Below the pieces are notes generated by a model. That model did no database searches. It saw only the letters and a program-made list of their open reading frames with translations, and was not told the DNA's origin. Of a DNA stretch of 64,000 nucleotides, positions 18,017 through 26,664 are shown piece after piece; position 1 is the first letter of the stretch; every line of letters begins with the position of its first letter. Source of the stretch: Anaerocolumna aminovalerica (lineage in GTDB: Bacteria > Bacillota > Clostridia > Lachnospirales > Lachnospiraceae). The translations under genes were made by a program, and so were the position numbers. The stretch lies in the NCBI RefSeq assembly GCF_900115365.1, contig NZ_FOWD01000003.1, positions 1 through 64,000 on the forward strand, in the 5' to 3' direction.

Positions 18017-19438
18017 ATGAAAGAAAGAATTCAGGTATTTGGAAGATTCTTAAGCGGTATGATAATGCCGAATATTGGGGCATTTATTGCATGGGGACTT
18101 ATCACTGCATTTTTTATACCAACAGGTTGGGTACCGAATGAAAAGTTTGGAGCTTTAGTTGGCCCAATGTCTACCTACTTGTTAACAATATTAATTGCAT
18201 TTACAGGCGGTAAAATGGTGGCCGGTCATAGAGGCGGTGTTATTGGGGCCATAGCTACTATGGGTGTAATTGTTGGAGCGGATGTACCAATGTTTTTAGG
18301 TGCCATGATTATGGGACCTTTAAGCGGATGGATTATCAAAAAATTTGATAAATTATTTGAGGGTAAAGTAAAGGCAGGTTTTGAAATGCTTGTGAATAAC
18401 TTCTCCCTTGGTATTATAGGTGCTATTTTGGCGTTAATCGGGTTAATCGGTGTCAGTCCAATCGTACAAGGATTAAATACAGTAATGGAAGCCGGTGTTG
18501 ATTTTTTCGTAAGCCATGGAATTCTGCCTCTTGCCAGTATATTTATTGAACCGGCAAAAGTATTATTCTTAAATAATGCGGTAAATCATGGTATACTTTC
18601 TCCAATGGGAATGGAACAGGTTAAGGAAGTAGGAAAATCCATTTTCTTCTTGTTGGAAGCAAATCCAGGACCTGGTCTTGGAATTCTGTTAGCATATTGC
18701 CTGGTTGGAAAAGGAGATGCAAAAAATTCAGCACCCGGTGCAATTATTATACATTTTTTTGGTGGAATTCATGAAATATATTTCCCTTATATATTAATGA
18801 ATCCTACTTTATTATTAGCTGCAATTGCCGGTGGAGCAAGTGGCATATTTACTCTTAATCTATTAGGCGGCGCATTAACTTCTCCTGCATCACCAGGAAG
18901 TATTTTAGCTATTCTTCCATTAACACCGATAGGAAGTCATGTAGGTGTTATACTAGGGATTTTAATATCGACAGCAGTATCCTTTATAGTTGCATTACCA
19001 TTATTAAAGATCTTTGGAAAAGAAGGGAATTTGGAAACAAGCAAAAATACAGTAAAAGATATGAAACTAGCATCAAAAGGAATGGCAACGTCAACTACTC
19101 CGGCAAAAGCTGCGGATGGTTCATCAGAAGCAGCAATAACAAAAGAATTAGGTGTTGTAGAAAATATCGTATTTGCATGTGATGCAGGTATGGGTTCCAG
19201 TGCAATGGGGGCAACAGTACTTCGTAAGAAACTAGCTGCTGCCGGATTAGGGCATATTAATGTAATTCATTCTTCTGTTTCCTCCATTCCGGAAAATGCC
19301 CAGATTGTTGTAACACATGCAGAACTAAAGGAACGTGCTTCCCATAGTAATCCTGATGCAAAGTTGGTATTGATCCATAATTTCTTGTCAGCTCCTGAAT
19401 ATGATAAATTAGTGGAGGAATTAACGAAAAGAAAATAG
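18017..19438 (+). CDS. mtlA: PTS mannitol-type transporter, EIICB
   Basis: This 473-residue membrane permease-kinase imports and phosphorylates a hexitol. Residues 1 to about 335 form the EIIC channel (MIMPNIGAFIAWGLIT, NNAVNHGILSP, GGIHEIYFPYILM). The EIIB domain follows a linker, with the phosphocysteine at about C388 in FACDAGMGSSAMG. There is no fused IIA; a separate IIA gene lies downstream. All landmarks match mannitol permease MtlA, which yields mannitol 1-phosphate. I chose the ATG at 18017, with GAGAGGG 8 bases before it; an upstream TTG in frame lacks a site. Substrate could also be a related hexitol. Confidence 0.88.
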   Translation: MKERIQVFGRFLSGMIMPNIGAFIAWGLITAFFIPTGWVPNEKFGALVGPMSTYLLTILIAFTGGKMVAGHRGGVIGAIATMGVIVGADVPMFLGAMIMGPLSGWIIKKFDKLFEGKVKAGFEMLVNNFSLGIIGAILALIGLIGVSPIVQGLNTVMEAGVDFFVSHGILPLASIFIEPAKVLFLNNAVNHGILSPMGMEQVKEVGKSIFFLLEANPGPGLGILLAYCLVGKGDAKNSAPGAIIIHFFGGIHEIYFPYILMNPTLLLAAIAGGASGIFTLNLLGGALTSPASPGSILAILPLTPIGSHVGVILGILISTAVSFIVALPLLKIFGKEGNLETSKNTVKDMKLASKGMATSTTPAKAADGSSEAAITKELGVVENIVFACDAGMGSSAMGATVLRKKLAAAGLGHINVIHSSVSSIPENAQIVVTHAELKERASHSNPDAKLVLIHNFLSAPEYDKLVEELTKRK

Positions 19439-19450
19439 AGATATATAGAA

Positions 19451-19578
19451 TGTCATTCTTAAGGAAATTCTGTTGGAGCCATATTCATAAAGAATCTGTG
19501 AAGGTATAGTTGATATTCTTAGTTAGGATTAGAATAATTAAGGTCAAAGATAATTTTTTCCTTGATTCTTAGAATGAC
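19451..19578 (+). promoter_or_regulatory. Imperfect inverted repeat between mtlA and mtlR
   Basis: GTCATTCT with TAAGGAAA near 19451-19466 can pair with TTTCCTT and AGAATGAC near 19558-19577, with an unpaired GATTCTT inside the right arm. It lies in the mRNA between the two genes and may set their relative expression. No T run is present. Confidence 0.35.
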
Positions 19579-19605
19579 AGAACAAAATGTATAAGGAGGA
19601 AGACC

Positions 19606-21699
19606 ATGATCTTATCACCAAGACTTCGGCAAATATTGTATATTATGCTTAAAGAGAATCAGATTATTTCTGTCCAGAAACTTGCAGATGAAATTAAAGT
19701 GAGCAAGCGCACGGTTCAAAGAGAGCTGGAAGATGTAGATGCTTCTTTAAGAAAATATGGTCTTTCTTTGCAATCAAAGACAGGAATTGGTATTTGGCTG
19801 GAAGGTAAATCAGATAATAAAGAGTCTTTGTTATCCGAATTAAAAGAAGAGGATATGATTGATTCCGGTGATATAGAAGAACGCAGAAAGTTATTGATTC
19901 TTGAAATCTTAAAGGATCTTTCTCCAAAAAAATTATATTATTATGGAAATATCTTTGGTGTAAGTGAAGCAACCATTAGTAATGACATGGAAGCAATCCA
20001 AACCTGGTTTGAACAATTTAACTTGAAATTGATCCGCAAGCCAGGTTATGGAGTTGCCTTAGAAGGCAGTGAAAAGAATTACCGCATTGCTTTACGAAAG
20101 TTTATTGATGAGAATATGGACAACAAGATATTTAGAAATCTTATAGATGAAAGAAATCGAACGGTTATTGATGTAATAAGAAATAAGGAAGAAGAAAATA
20201 TATACAACTTACTGGATGAAGACATATTAAAACGGGTAGTGATATGCTTTTTAAGTATCCGTGATAAAAGAATATTACGGTTAACGGATATTTCCTACAT
20301 TGGGTTGTTATTACACATTACGATTGCAATCAGTAGAATCTTACAGCATGAAATTATTGAGCCAAATGAGGAATTAATCGAAAAACTGCATAAAGACGAT
20401 GACTATGATTTAGCTTTATGTCTTGCTACTTCCCTGGAAGAAGAGTTTCAAATCGAGATACCGGATATAGAAATCGCTTATATCTTCCTTCATATTAAAG
20501 GCTCCAAATTGCAGTATATTGATGAAGAAGGAATGGAAAATCAGTCAGAAAGAGAGGAATTATTAAGCTTTATTAATAGTATGATTGATGCTTATGATGA
20601 ATCTTTAAGCTATGAATTAAAACAGGATGAAGAATTCATAGTCGGTTTGCTGGCACATTTACAGCCTACTTTTGTTCGTTTAAAAAATCATATGATGATC
20701 TCCAATCCATTATTGAAACAAATAAAAGAAACATATTCTGATATTTTTCAGAAATGCTTAAAAGCAGGCAAATTAATTGAAACAAAATTAAAATGTAAAG
20801 TGCCGGAAGAAGAAATAGGATTTTTATCCATGCATTTTGGAGCCGCTGTTGTTCGGTTGGAAAATCAAAAGGAAAGTAAGCGTAAAGTAAATATCGGCAT
20901 TGTTTGTGCCAGTGGTATTGGAATATCCAGATTAATGCTTTCTAAGTTAAATCGTTTTTTAAAAGAACGTGCAGATATTGTTACTTATGGGAAAGAAGAT
21001 TTAAACCCTTTGATTCTCGGCAAATTAGATTTCTTAATATCCAGCATCGCTTTAGATAATATTGAGGCTGATATTGTGAAGGTTAGTCCGTTGCTAATTG
21101 ATAAGGATCTGGAACAAATTGATGCAAAAGTCAGAAAGTATGCAAAAACCCCTAAAAAGAATATGGCCGCCACAGAATTTAGCAGGCAACTGGAACAAAT
21201 TAATTTTACCATAAGCCAAATAAAACATATTATCAAAGAATTTGAATGTATTAAGGTAAATAATGAAATACCCTTTGATGAACTGTTAGTAGCGGTTACC
21301 GAAAGAATAGCTTATTACAACGACAAGCGCTTGATGATACAGGAAGATATCAAAAAAAGAGAAAAAATTGCATCTCAGGTGATTCCTGAATACGATTTTG
21401 CCTTATTACATTCCAGAACAAAAGGGGTTGTAAAACCAAGTTTTTCAGTATGTCTGACTAAAGATTTAAAAGAATTTACGGATCCTTATTTAAAATCGGT
21501 GCATACCGTAATCATTATGTTAATACCGGATGATGAACATACAAAAGAAAACGGAGCAATTCTTGGATTCTTAAGCAGCCGGCTGATAGAAGATAATGAA
21601 TTCTTAGATGTAATATTTACCGGTGAGAAAGAAAAAATAAGAAATTTTATATCCAAGGAATTAAAGAAATATTTTAACCAGTATTTAGAAACTGTTTAA
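19606..21699 (+). CDS. mtlR: MtlR-type PTS-controlled transcription activator
   Basis: This 697-residue activator has an N-terminal HTH (about 5-65, SVQKLADEIKVSKRTVQREL), a second HTH (about 85-150) and two PRD domains (about 185-400). It also has a GatB-like EIIB domain (about 424-510, IGIVCASGIGISRLM) and a C-terminal EIIA-like domain (about 550-690) with the phospho-histidine context LLHSRTKGV. In MtlR proteins phosphorylation of PRD2 by HPr activates, while phosphorylation of the EIIB/EIIA parts by the sugar-specific PTS inhibits. It therefore links induction to substrate presence and carbon status. The ATG follows AAGGAGG. It sits between the IICB and IIA genes, the usual Gram-positive mtl order. 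Confidence 0.88.
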   Translation: MILSPRLRQILYIMLKENQIISVQKLADEIKVSKRTVQRELEDVDASLRKYGLSLQSKTGIGIWLEGKSDNKESLLSELKEEDMIDSGDIEERRKLLILEILKDLSPKKLYYYGNIFGVSEATISNDMEAIQTWFEQFNLKLIRKPGYGVALEGSEKNYRIALRKFIDENMDNKIFRNLIDERNRTVIDVIRNKEEENIYNLLDEDILKRVVICFLSIRDKRILRLTDISYIGLLLHITIAISRILQHEIIEPNEELIEKLHKDDDYDLALCLATSLEEEFQIEIPDIEIAYIFLHIKGSKLQYIDEEGMENQSEREELLSFINSMIDAYDESLSYELKQDEEFIVGLLAHLQPTFVRLKNHMMISNPLLKQIKETYSDIFQKCLKAGKLIETKLKCKVPEEEIGFLSMHFGAAVVRLENQKESKRKVNIGIVCASGIGISRLMLSKLNRFLKERADIVTYGKEDLNPLILGKLDFLISSIALDNIEADIVKVSPLLIDKDLEQIDAKVRKYAKTPKKNMAATEFSRQLEQINFTISQIKHIIKEFECIKVNNEIPFDELLVAVTERIAYYNDKRLMIQEDIKKREKIASQVIPEYDFALLHSRTKGVVKPSFSVCLTKDLKEFTDPYLKSVHTVIIMLIPDDEHTKENGAILGFLSSRLIEDNEFLDVIFTGEKEKIRNFISKELKKYFNQYLETV

Positions 21700-21735
21700 A
21701 AAATAAGATTTATTGCATAAGGAAGGAATGACAAA

Positions 21736-22161
21736 ATGGAACTGCTTCAGAAGAAAAATATCATATTAGGATGTAGACCAAAAGAAAAAGATGAGGTAAT
21801 ACGTGAATCCGGCAGACTGCTATATAATAGTGGTTATGTGGAGGAAAGCTATATTGATGGCATGTTAGAAAGAGAAAAGACTTTCTCTACTAATATTGGC
21901 AACGGAATTGCAATTCCACATGGTGTAGAGGCAGCAAAGCAGAATATCAAGACATCCGGTCTGTCAGTTATGGTATTTCCGGAGGGGACTATGTGGGATG
22001 GTGAACTGATGTATGTTGTAATCGGTATTGCTGCTGTGGGAGATGAACATCTGAGTATTCTGGCTAATATAGCGGATAAATTATCGGACATGGAAGCGGT
22101 TAAAAAATTAATCGTTAGTGATGTAGATACTATTTACAATATCTTTATGGGAAAGGAATAA
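21736..22161 (+). CDS. mtlF: PTS mannitol/fructose-type EIIA
   Basis: This 141-residue phosphocarrier is a PTS_EIIA type 2 domain. The phosphorylated histidine is in IAIPHGVEAAKQ. Family landmarks ERTFSTNIGNG (here REKTFSTNIGNG) and VIGIAAVGDEHLSILANIA are present. It passes phosphate from HPr to the EIIB domain of the upstream permease. Its start follows AAGGAAGGAA, 36 bases after mtlR, and the kinase gene begins 4 bases after its stop, so it is in the middle of an operon. Confidence 0.88.
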   Translation: MELLQKKNIILGCRPKEKDEVIRESGRLLYNSGYVEESYIDGMLEREKTFSTNIGNGIAIPHGVEAAKQNIKTSGLSVMVFPEGTMWDGELMYVVIGIAAVGDEHLSILANIADKLSDMEAVKKLIVSDVDTIYNIFMGKE

Positions 22162-22165
22162 AGAG

Positions 22166-23098
22166 ATGATTATAACTGTTACGATGAATCCTGCCATTGA
22201 TAAGACAGCTGATCTGGCACATTTTGATCATGGTGGTTTAAATAGATTATCTGGTGTAATTATGGATGCCGGTGGTAAGGGCATTAATGTATCAAAAACG
22301 ATTCATGAGCTTGGAGGAGAAACCATTGCTACCGGCTTTATAGGGGGAAGCGGAGGTGTCCTTATTGAAAAGGCTCTGTCAGAATTGGGAATTCAATCTG
22401 ATTTTGTGTTTATCAAAAATGAAATTAGAACTAATATGAAAGTAGTTGAATCCAATGGCTTAGTTACAGAACTGAACGAACCAGGACCTATGATTCATAA
22501 AGAAGAAGTAAATGAATTAACAGAAAAATTAGTCAGCTACGCAAAAGAAGATACACTATTCATTTTTGCAGGAAGCATTCCTAATGGAATAGATACCTCT
22601 ATATATAAGACATTAATAGAAAAAGTAAAAGAAAAAGGCGCTAAAGTATTCCTGGATGCAGATGGGGAATTATTTATAAATGCCATTGAAGCAAAGCCGG
22701 ATATAATAAAACCAAACCGCCACGAAATTGAAAAGTTTTTTAAGATGGATTACCGTGCCGATGAAAAGGAATTGCTGGATATGGGTAATAGACTATTAGA
22801 TAAAGGTATCCACATGGTAACCATATCCCTTGGGCAGATGGGGGCACTTTTCTTAACGAAAGAACAAAAACTAAAATGCCCCGGATTAAAGGTAGAGGCT
22901 CATTCCACTGTTGGTGCCGGTGATGCTATGGTTGCAGCTTTGGCATATGGATTAGATCAGGGCCTTGACTTAGAGGAATGTGTAAAATTAAGCATGGCTG
23001 CATCAGCCGGCGCTGTTACAACGAAAGGTACGAAACCACCAAAAAGGGAATTAGTAGATGAACTAATGGAGAAAGTTATAGTAATTCAATGTAAGTAA
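22166..23098 (+). CDS. PfkB-family kinase, 1-phosphofructokinase (FruK/LacC) type
   Basis: This 310-residue cytoplasmic kinase is of the ribokinase/PfkB superfamily. The N-terminus VTMNPAIDKT, the GGKGINVSK motif (about 38-46) and NEPGPMI belong to the FruK/LacC branch that phosphorylates ketose phosphates. The ATP-binding and catalytic region HSTVGAGDAMVAALAYG carries the catalytic aspartate. FruK makes fructose 1,6-bisphosphate from fructose 1-phosphate; LacC uses tagatose 6-phosphate. It follows mtlF by 4 bases. A kinase of this kind is not needed for the standard mannitol route, whose product is fructose 6-phosphate. Its presence is the key clue that this operon works differently. Confidence 0.85.
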   Translation: MIITVTMNPAIDKTADLAHFDHGGLNRLSGVIMDAGGKGINVSKTIHELGGETIATGFIGGSGGVLIEKALSELGIQSDFVFIKNEIRTNMKVVESNGLVTELNEPGPMIHKEEVNELTEKLVSYAKEDTLFIFAGSIPNGIDTSIYKTLIEKVKEKGAKVFLDADGELFINAIEAKPDIIKPNRHEIEKFFKMDYRADEKELLDMGNRLLDKGIHMVTISLGQMGALFLTKEQKLKCPGLKVEAHSTVGAGDAMVAALAYGLDQGLDLEECVKLSMAASAGAVTTKGTKPPKRELVDELMEKVIVIQCK

Positions 23099-23677
23099 TA
23101 GGAAGCATTACTGATAATTATAGATAGAAAAGTAATTGTTAGAATTGAATTGTTACAGACATAGAACTAGATAAAATATAAAAATAAATAAAATATATAG
23201 ATAGAAGAAGTATAGAAATAGACAAAATATAGAATAAAAACAGATTAATGTAATAATAAAATAAATATATAAGGTATGGTAATAAATAAAACACTGCAAT
23301 TGTAAAAATATAAAATTATTAAAACGTTGCTAAAACATTAATTATAAAAACATATAACTGTAAAAACATATAACTGTAAACATATACCTATATAAATATA
23401 TACCTATATAAATTATACCTATAATAAATTACCTATACTAAATTATATCTATATAAAAAATATATAATTTTTTAATTATAGTACTACGAAAATTTAAAAC
23501 ATAATAGTTGTTAATAATAGCCCAAATTGAAATAGAATTTAAACAGGTAATTAATTACATATTATTACCTTAGTTAAAATTATTTTCCGAGTTTGGTTTA
23601 CATAAATATATTATGTAGACTATATGCTTATATTTATTTACTTAGTAAAAGATAAAAAGGAAGGCAGGAGATCAATT
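23099..23677. repeat. AT-rich low-complexity gap with short tandem repeats
   Basis: No gene is seen. From about 23346 to 23460 the DNA consists of degenerate tandem units such as ACATATAACTGTAAA (twice) and TATACCTATATAAAT (several variants). The preceding part is also built of AT-rich words (ATAAAATATA). It separates the kinase and the dehydrogenase, so the last two genes may have their own promoter. Confidence 0.6.
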
Positions 23678-24940
23678 ATGAAAACAAAAGCAGTAAGAAT
23701 GTATGGAATGGATGATTTACGGTTAGAAGAATTTGAATTACCTGATATAAAAGAGGATGAGATTTTAGTAAAAGTAATAAGTGACAGCATATGTATGTCT
23801 ACTTATAAATTAGTAAAGCAAGGGAAAAAGCATAAAAGAGCTCCCCAAAATATAGATACAAACCCAATTATTATTGGTCATGAATTTGCTGGTGATATTG
23901 TTAAAGTAGGTTCAAAATGGCAGGATCAGTTTAAACCCGGACAAAAGTTTTCTTTGCAGCCGGCACTTAACTATAAAGGAAGTTTAGCATCACCGGGTTA
24001 TTCCTACGAATATTTTGGAGGAGCCTGTACCTATTGCATCATCCCCCATGAAGTTATGGAATTAGGATGTTTGTTGAATTATGATGGAGATAGTTATTTT
24101 GAAGCTTCTCTTGGTGAACCTATGAGTTGTATAATAGGAGGATATCATGCTAATTACCATACCAACAAGCAAAATTATCATCACGCCATGGGAACGAAAA
24201 CAGGGGGTAATATATTAATATTAGGTGGCTGCGGTCCAATGGGGCTTGGTGCCATAAGTTATGGTTTAATTATGGAGAATAAACCAAAACGCTTGGTAAT
24301 TACGGATATAAGCGATGAAAAAATTAAAAGAGCAAAGGAAGTAATATCCGAAGAAACAGCTGCTGCTAAAGGGATTGAACTTATATATGTAAATACAGCA
24401 ACTATGAAGGATCCGGTATCAGAACTAATGGAATTGACAGAAGGTCACGGCTATGACGATGTATTCGTGTATATTCCTATTCGTGAAGTAGCTGAAATGG
24501 GAGATAGGCTTTTAGCATTTGACGGTTGCATGAATTTTTTTGCCGGTCCTACAAATAATGAATTTAAGGCAGAAATTAATTTATATAATGCACATTATAC
24601 CAGCACACACATTATGGGTACGACTGGTGGTAATACAGATGATTTAAAAGAAGCACTTTATCTATCCGGTAAGAAATTAATTGAACCTGCAGTTATGGTA
24701 ACCCATGTAGGAGGAATAGACAGTATTGCAGAAGCTACCATTAATTTACCCAATATACCGGGAGGTAAAAAATTAACCTATACCCAGTTTAATATGCCTT
24801 TAACTGCAATAGATGATTTTGCCCAGTTGGGAAAAACAGATCCCCTATTTGAGAAACTATCAGAATCCTGTAAAAAGCATAGAGGACTGTGGAACAGTGA
24901 AGCAGAGAAAATATTATTTGAACATTTTGGAGTCAATTAA
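23678..24940 (+). CDS. Zinc-type medium-chain dehydrogenase, SorE-like
   Basis: This 420-residue protein is of the zinc-binding alcohol dehydrogenase superfamily. The N-terminal GroES-like part has GHEFAGDIVKVG (about 66-77) with the catalytic-zinc residues. The Rossmann part has ILGGCGPMGLGAI (about 188-200) for NAD(P). Overall it resembles SorE, L-sorbose-1-phosphate reductase, which interconverts a 1-phospho-ketose and a hexitol phosphate. I chose the ATG at 23678 because GGCAGGAG lies before it. In this operon it stands where mtlD would be expected. By analogy with SorE it may oxidise the carbon next to the phosphate. The real substrate is not proven. Confidence 0.75.
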   Translation: MKTKAVRMYGMDDLRLEEFELPDIKEDEILVKVISDSICMSTYKLVKQGKKHKRAPQNIDTNPIIIGHEFAGDIVKVGSKWQDQFKPGQKFSLQPALNYKGSLASPGYSYEYFGGACTYCIIPHEVMELGCLLNYDGDSYFEASLGEPMSCIIGGYHANYHTNKQNYHHAMGTKTGGNILILGGCGPMGLGAISYGLIMENKPKRLVITDISDEKIKRAKEVISEETAAAKGIELIYVNTATMKDPVSELMELTEGHGYDDVFVYIPIREVAEMGDRLLAFDGCMNFFAGPTNNEFKAEINLYNAHYTSTHIMGTTGGNTDDLKEALYLSGKKLIEPAVMVTHVGGIDSIAEATINLPNIPGGKKLTYTQFNMPLTAIDDFAQLGKTDPLFEKLSESCKKHRGLWNSEAEKILFEHFGVN

Positions 24941-24955
24941 ATAAGAGGTGACAAT

Positions 24956-25219
24956 ATGGTTAGTAAAAATGTTGTAGTAAAGAATAAATCAGGTCTTCAC
25001 GCAAGGCCTGCCAGTGAATTGGCAAGAACAGCGATGAAATGTAATTCAGATGTAACAATTAAAGTAGGGGAGAGGAAAATAAATCCCAAAAGTATATTAA
25101 ATTTAATGGCTGCAGCTATAAAATGCGGAACAGAAATTACAGTAGAGTGTACCGGAGATACGGAAGTAGAAGATCTTAACGCAATTGTATCAAGTATTGA
25201 GAATGGTTTGGGAGAATAA
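24956..25219 (+). CDS. HPr-like phosphocarrier protein
   Basis: This 87-residue protein has the full HPr fold. The active histidine is H15 in SGLHARPAS and the regulatory serine S46 is in INPKSILNLM. Both phosphorylation sites of Gram-positive HPr are therefore kept. It starts 15 bases after the dehydrogenase stop, after AGAGGTG. A dedicated HPr in a sugar operon could feed phosphate to this PTS or to its regulator MtlR. It may not be the main genomic HPr, which usually lies beside ptsI. Confidence 0.85.
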   Translation: MVSKNVVVKNKSGLHARPASELARTAMKCNSDVTIKVGERKINPKSILNLMAAAIKCGTEITVECTGDTEVEDLNAIVSSIENGLGE

Positions 25220-25274
25220 CTACCCTTTTCCAATTGTAACAAATTTAAATTCATATTCCATCCCATAAACTATC

Positions 25275-25324
25275 ACAAAAAAAGCAGGAAGTAATCAGAT
25301 TTTGATACTTCCTGCTTTTTTTGT
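25275..25324 (+). terminator. Terminator of the hexitol PTS operon
   Basis: A perfect 19-bp stem (25275-25293 with 25306-25324) starts with an A run and ends with a T run. It closes the mtlA-HPr operon. The rest of the gap to 25561 is AT-rich with no gene. Confidence 0.9.
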
Positions 25325-25561
25325 GGTATAGGTAAAAGACATTGGTATATAAGGCATGTATAAAATCCAGTATTTATACTTACCTTTTTAGCATTATTAT
25401 GTTAATATGTATAAAGAAAGTGCTTGCATAATATGGTTTGTTATTAAAATTGTAGAAAGAATTAATAAAAGGCAACCATTTATTATAATTATAATGCATT
25501 TTTATTTCTATAAAGTTTATCTATATTTCAACAGCGACAGTAGATTAATTGGGGGATTGCT

Positions 25562-26605
25562 ATGAAACGTAAAATAATAATTACGGTTATACTGTCATTC
25601 TTTGTCATACTTTTAGTTGGATATACCATATCAAAAAGAAACCACAATGTACATATCAGTAAGCATCAACGGGAAGAGTTAGTGATTTACAGCTCCCATC
25701 CATTGGAATTTCTCAGACCGTTAATTGAAGAATTTGAGTCAAAAACAGAGATTTTAGTAACGGTTGTCAGTGGCGGTACCGGAGAATTGATTGAAAGAAT
25801 AGAAGGGGAACAGAATAACCCCAATGCAGATATATTATGGGGAGGGACATTGTCTACATTAAAACCCCAGAAGTATCTGTTTGAAGAGTACTCTTGTGCT
25901 AATGAAGATGTAATTCAGGAAGAATTCAAGAATAAAGAAGGAATGTTTACTAAGTTTTCTGATGTACCCAGTGTCTTAATGGTTAACACAGATTTAATAG
26001 GAAATATAAAAATTAATGGTTATAAGGACTTACTAAATCCGGAGTTAAAAGGTAAGATTGCTTATTGCAGTCCTGCCGTATCATCATCTGCTTTCGAGCA
26101 TCTTATTAATATGTTATATACAATGGGAGAGGGTAATCCTGAGGAGGGTTGGGATTATGTAAAACTCTTTTGTGAGAATCTGGACGGAAATCTGTTGAAA
26201 AGTTCAACAGAGGTATATCAAGGCGTTGCAAATGGTGAATTTGTTGTGGGACTTATATTTGAGGAAGCTGCTGCCGCTTTGGTGGCTAATGGAGAAAAGA
26301 TAAAAATTGTATATATGGAAGAAGGAGTTCTATCTATGCCTGACTGTGTGACGATAGTTAAAAATTCACCTCATCTAAAAAGTGCCAAGGCATTTATAGA
26401 TTATGCTACCGGATATGAAGTGCAGACAATGATAACCATAGAGCTTAACAGACGGTCGGTTCGTGTAGATGTAAAAACTCCAAAGTATCTTAAGACAAAG
26501 GATGAGATTACAATTGCTCATGCAGATAGAGAATTGGTTTATGAAATGAAAAAAGAATGGCTGCAAAAATTCAAAGAAATATTTTTAAATATAAATGAAG
26601 AATAG
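25562..26605 (+). CDS. Membrane-anchored solute-binding sensor, PgtC/HptA-like
   Basis: This 347-residue protein has one N-terminal hydrophobic helix (about 5-24) with no lipobox cysteine, so it is probably tethered outside the membrane. An Fbp-like periplasmic-binding fold follows: YSSHPLEFLRPLIEEFE, VVSGGTGELIERI and ADILWGG near the N-terminus. These phrases match PgtC and HptA, accessory sensors for phosphoglycerate and hexose phosphate. It is followed by a histidine kinase and a response regulator in the order seen for HptA-HptS-HptR. Its job is probably to bind the solute and signal to the kinase rather than to transport. Confidence 0.75.
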   Translation: MKRKIIITVILSFFVILLVGYTISKRNHNVHISKHQREELVIYSSHPLEFLRPLIEEFESKTEILVTVVSGGTGELIERIEGEQNNPNADILWGGTLSTLKPQKYLFEEYSCANEDVIQEEFKNKEGMFTKFSDVPSVLMVNTDLIGNIKINGYKDLLNPELKGKIAYCSPAVSSSAFEHLINMLYTMGEGNPEEGWDYVKLFCENLDGNLLKSSTEVYQGVANGEFVVGLIFEEAAAALVANGEKIKIVYMEEGVLSMPDCVTIVKNSPHLKSAKAFIDYATGYEVQTMITIELNRRSVRVDVKTPKYLKTKDEITIAHADRELVYEMKKEWLQKFKEIFLNINEE

Positions 26606-26664
26606 GAATCCTAAATTGATAATATAAGTATCGCAATTAAACTGCGGTACATAATGGAGCCGAT

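Noticed and set aside
23099-23677. Replication origin at the AT-rich tandem repeats
   Set aside because: No DnaA-box cluster and no dnaA, dnaN or plasmid rep gene nearby.
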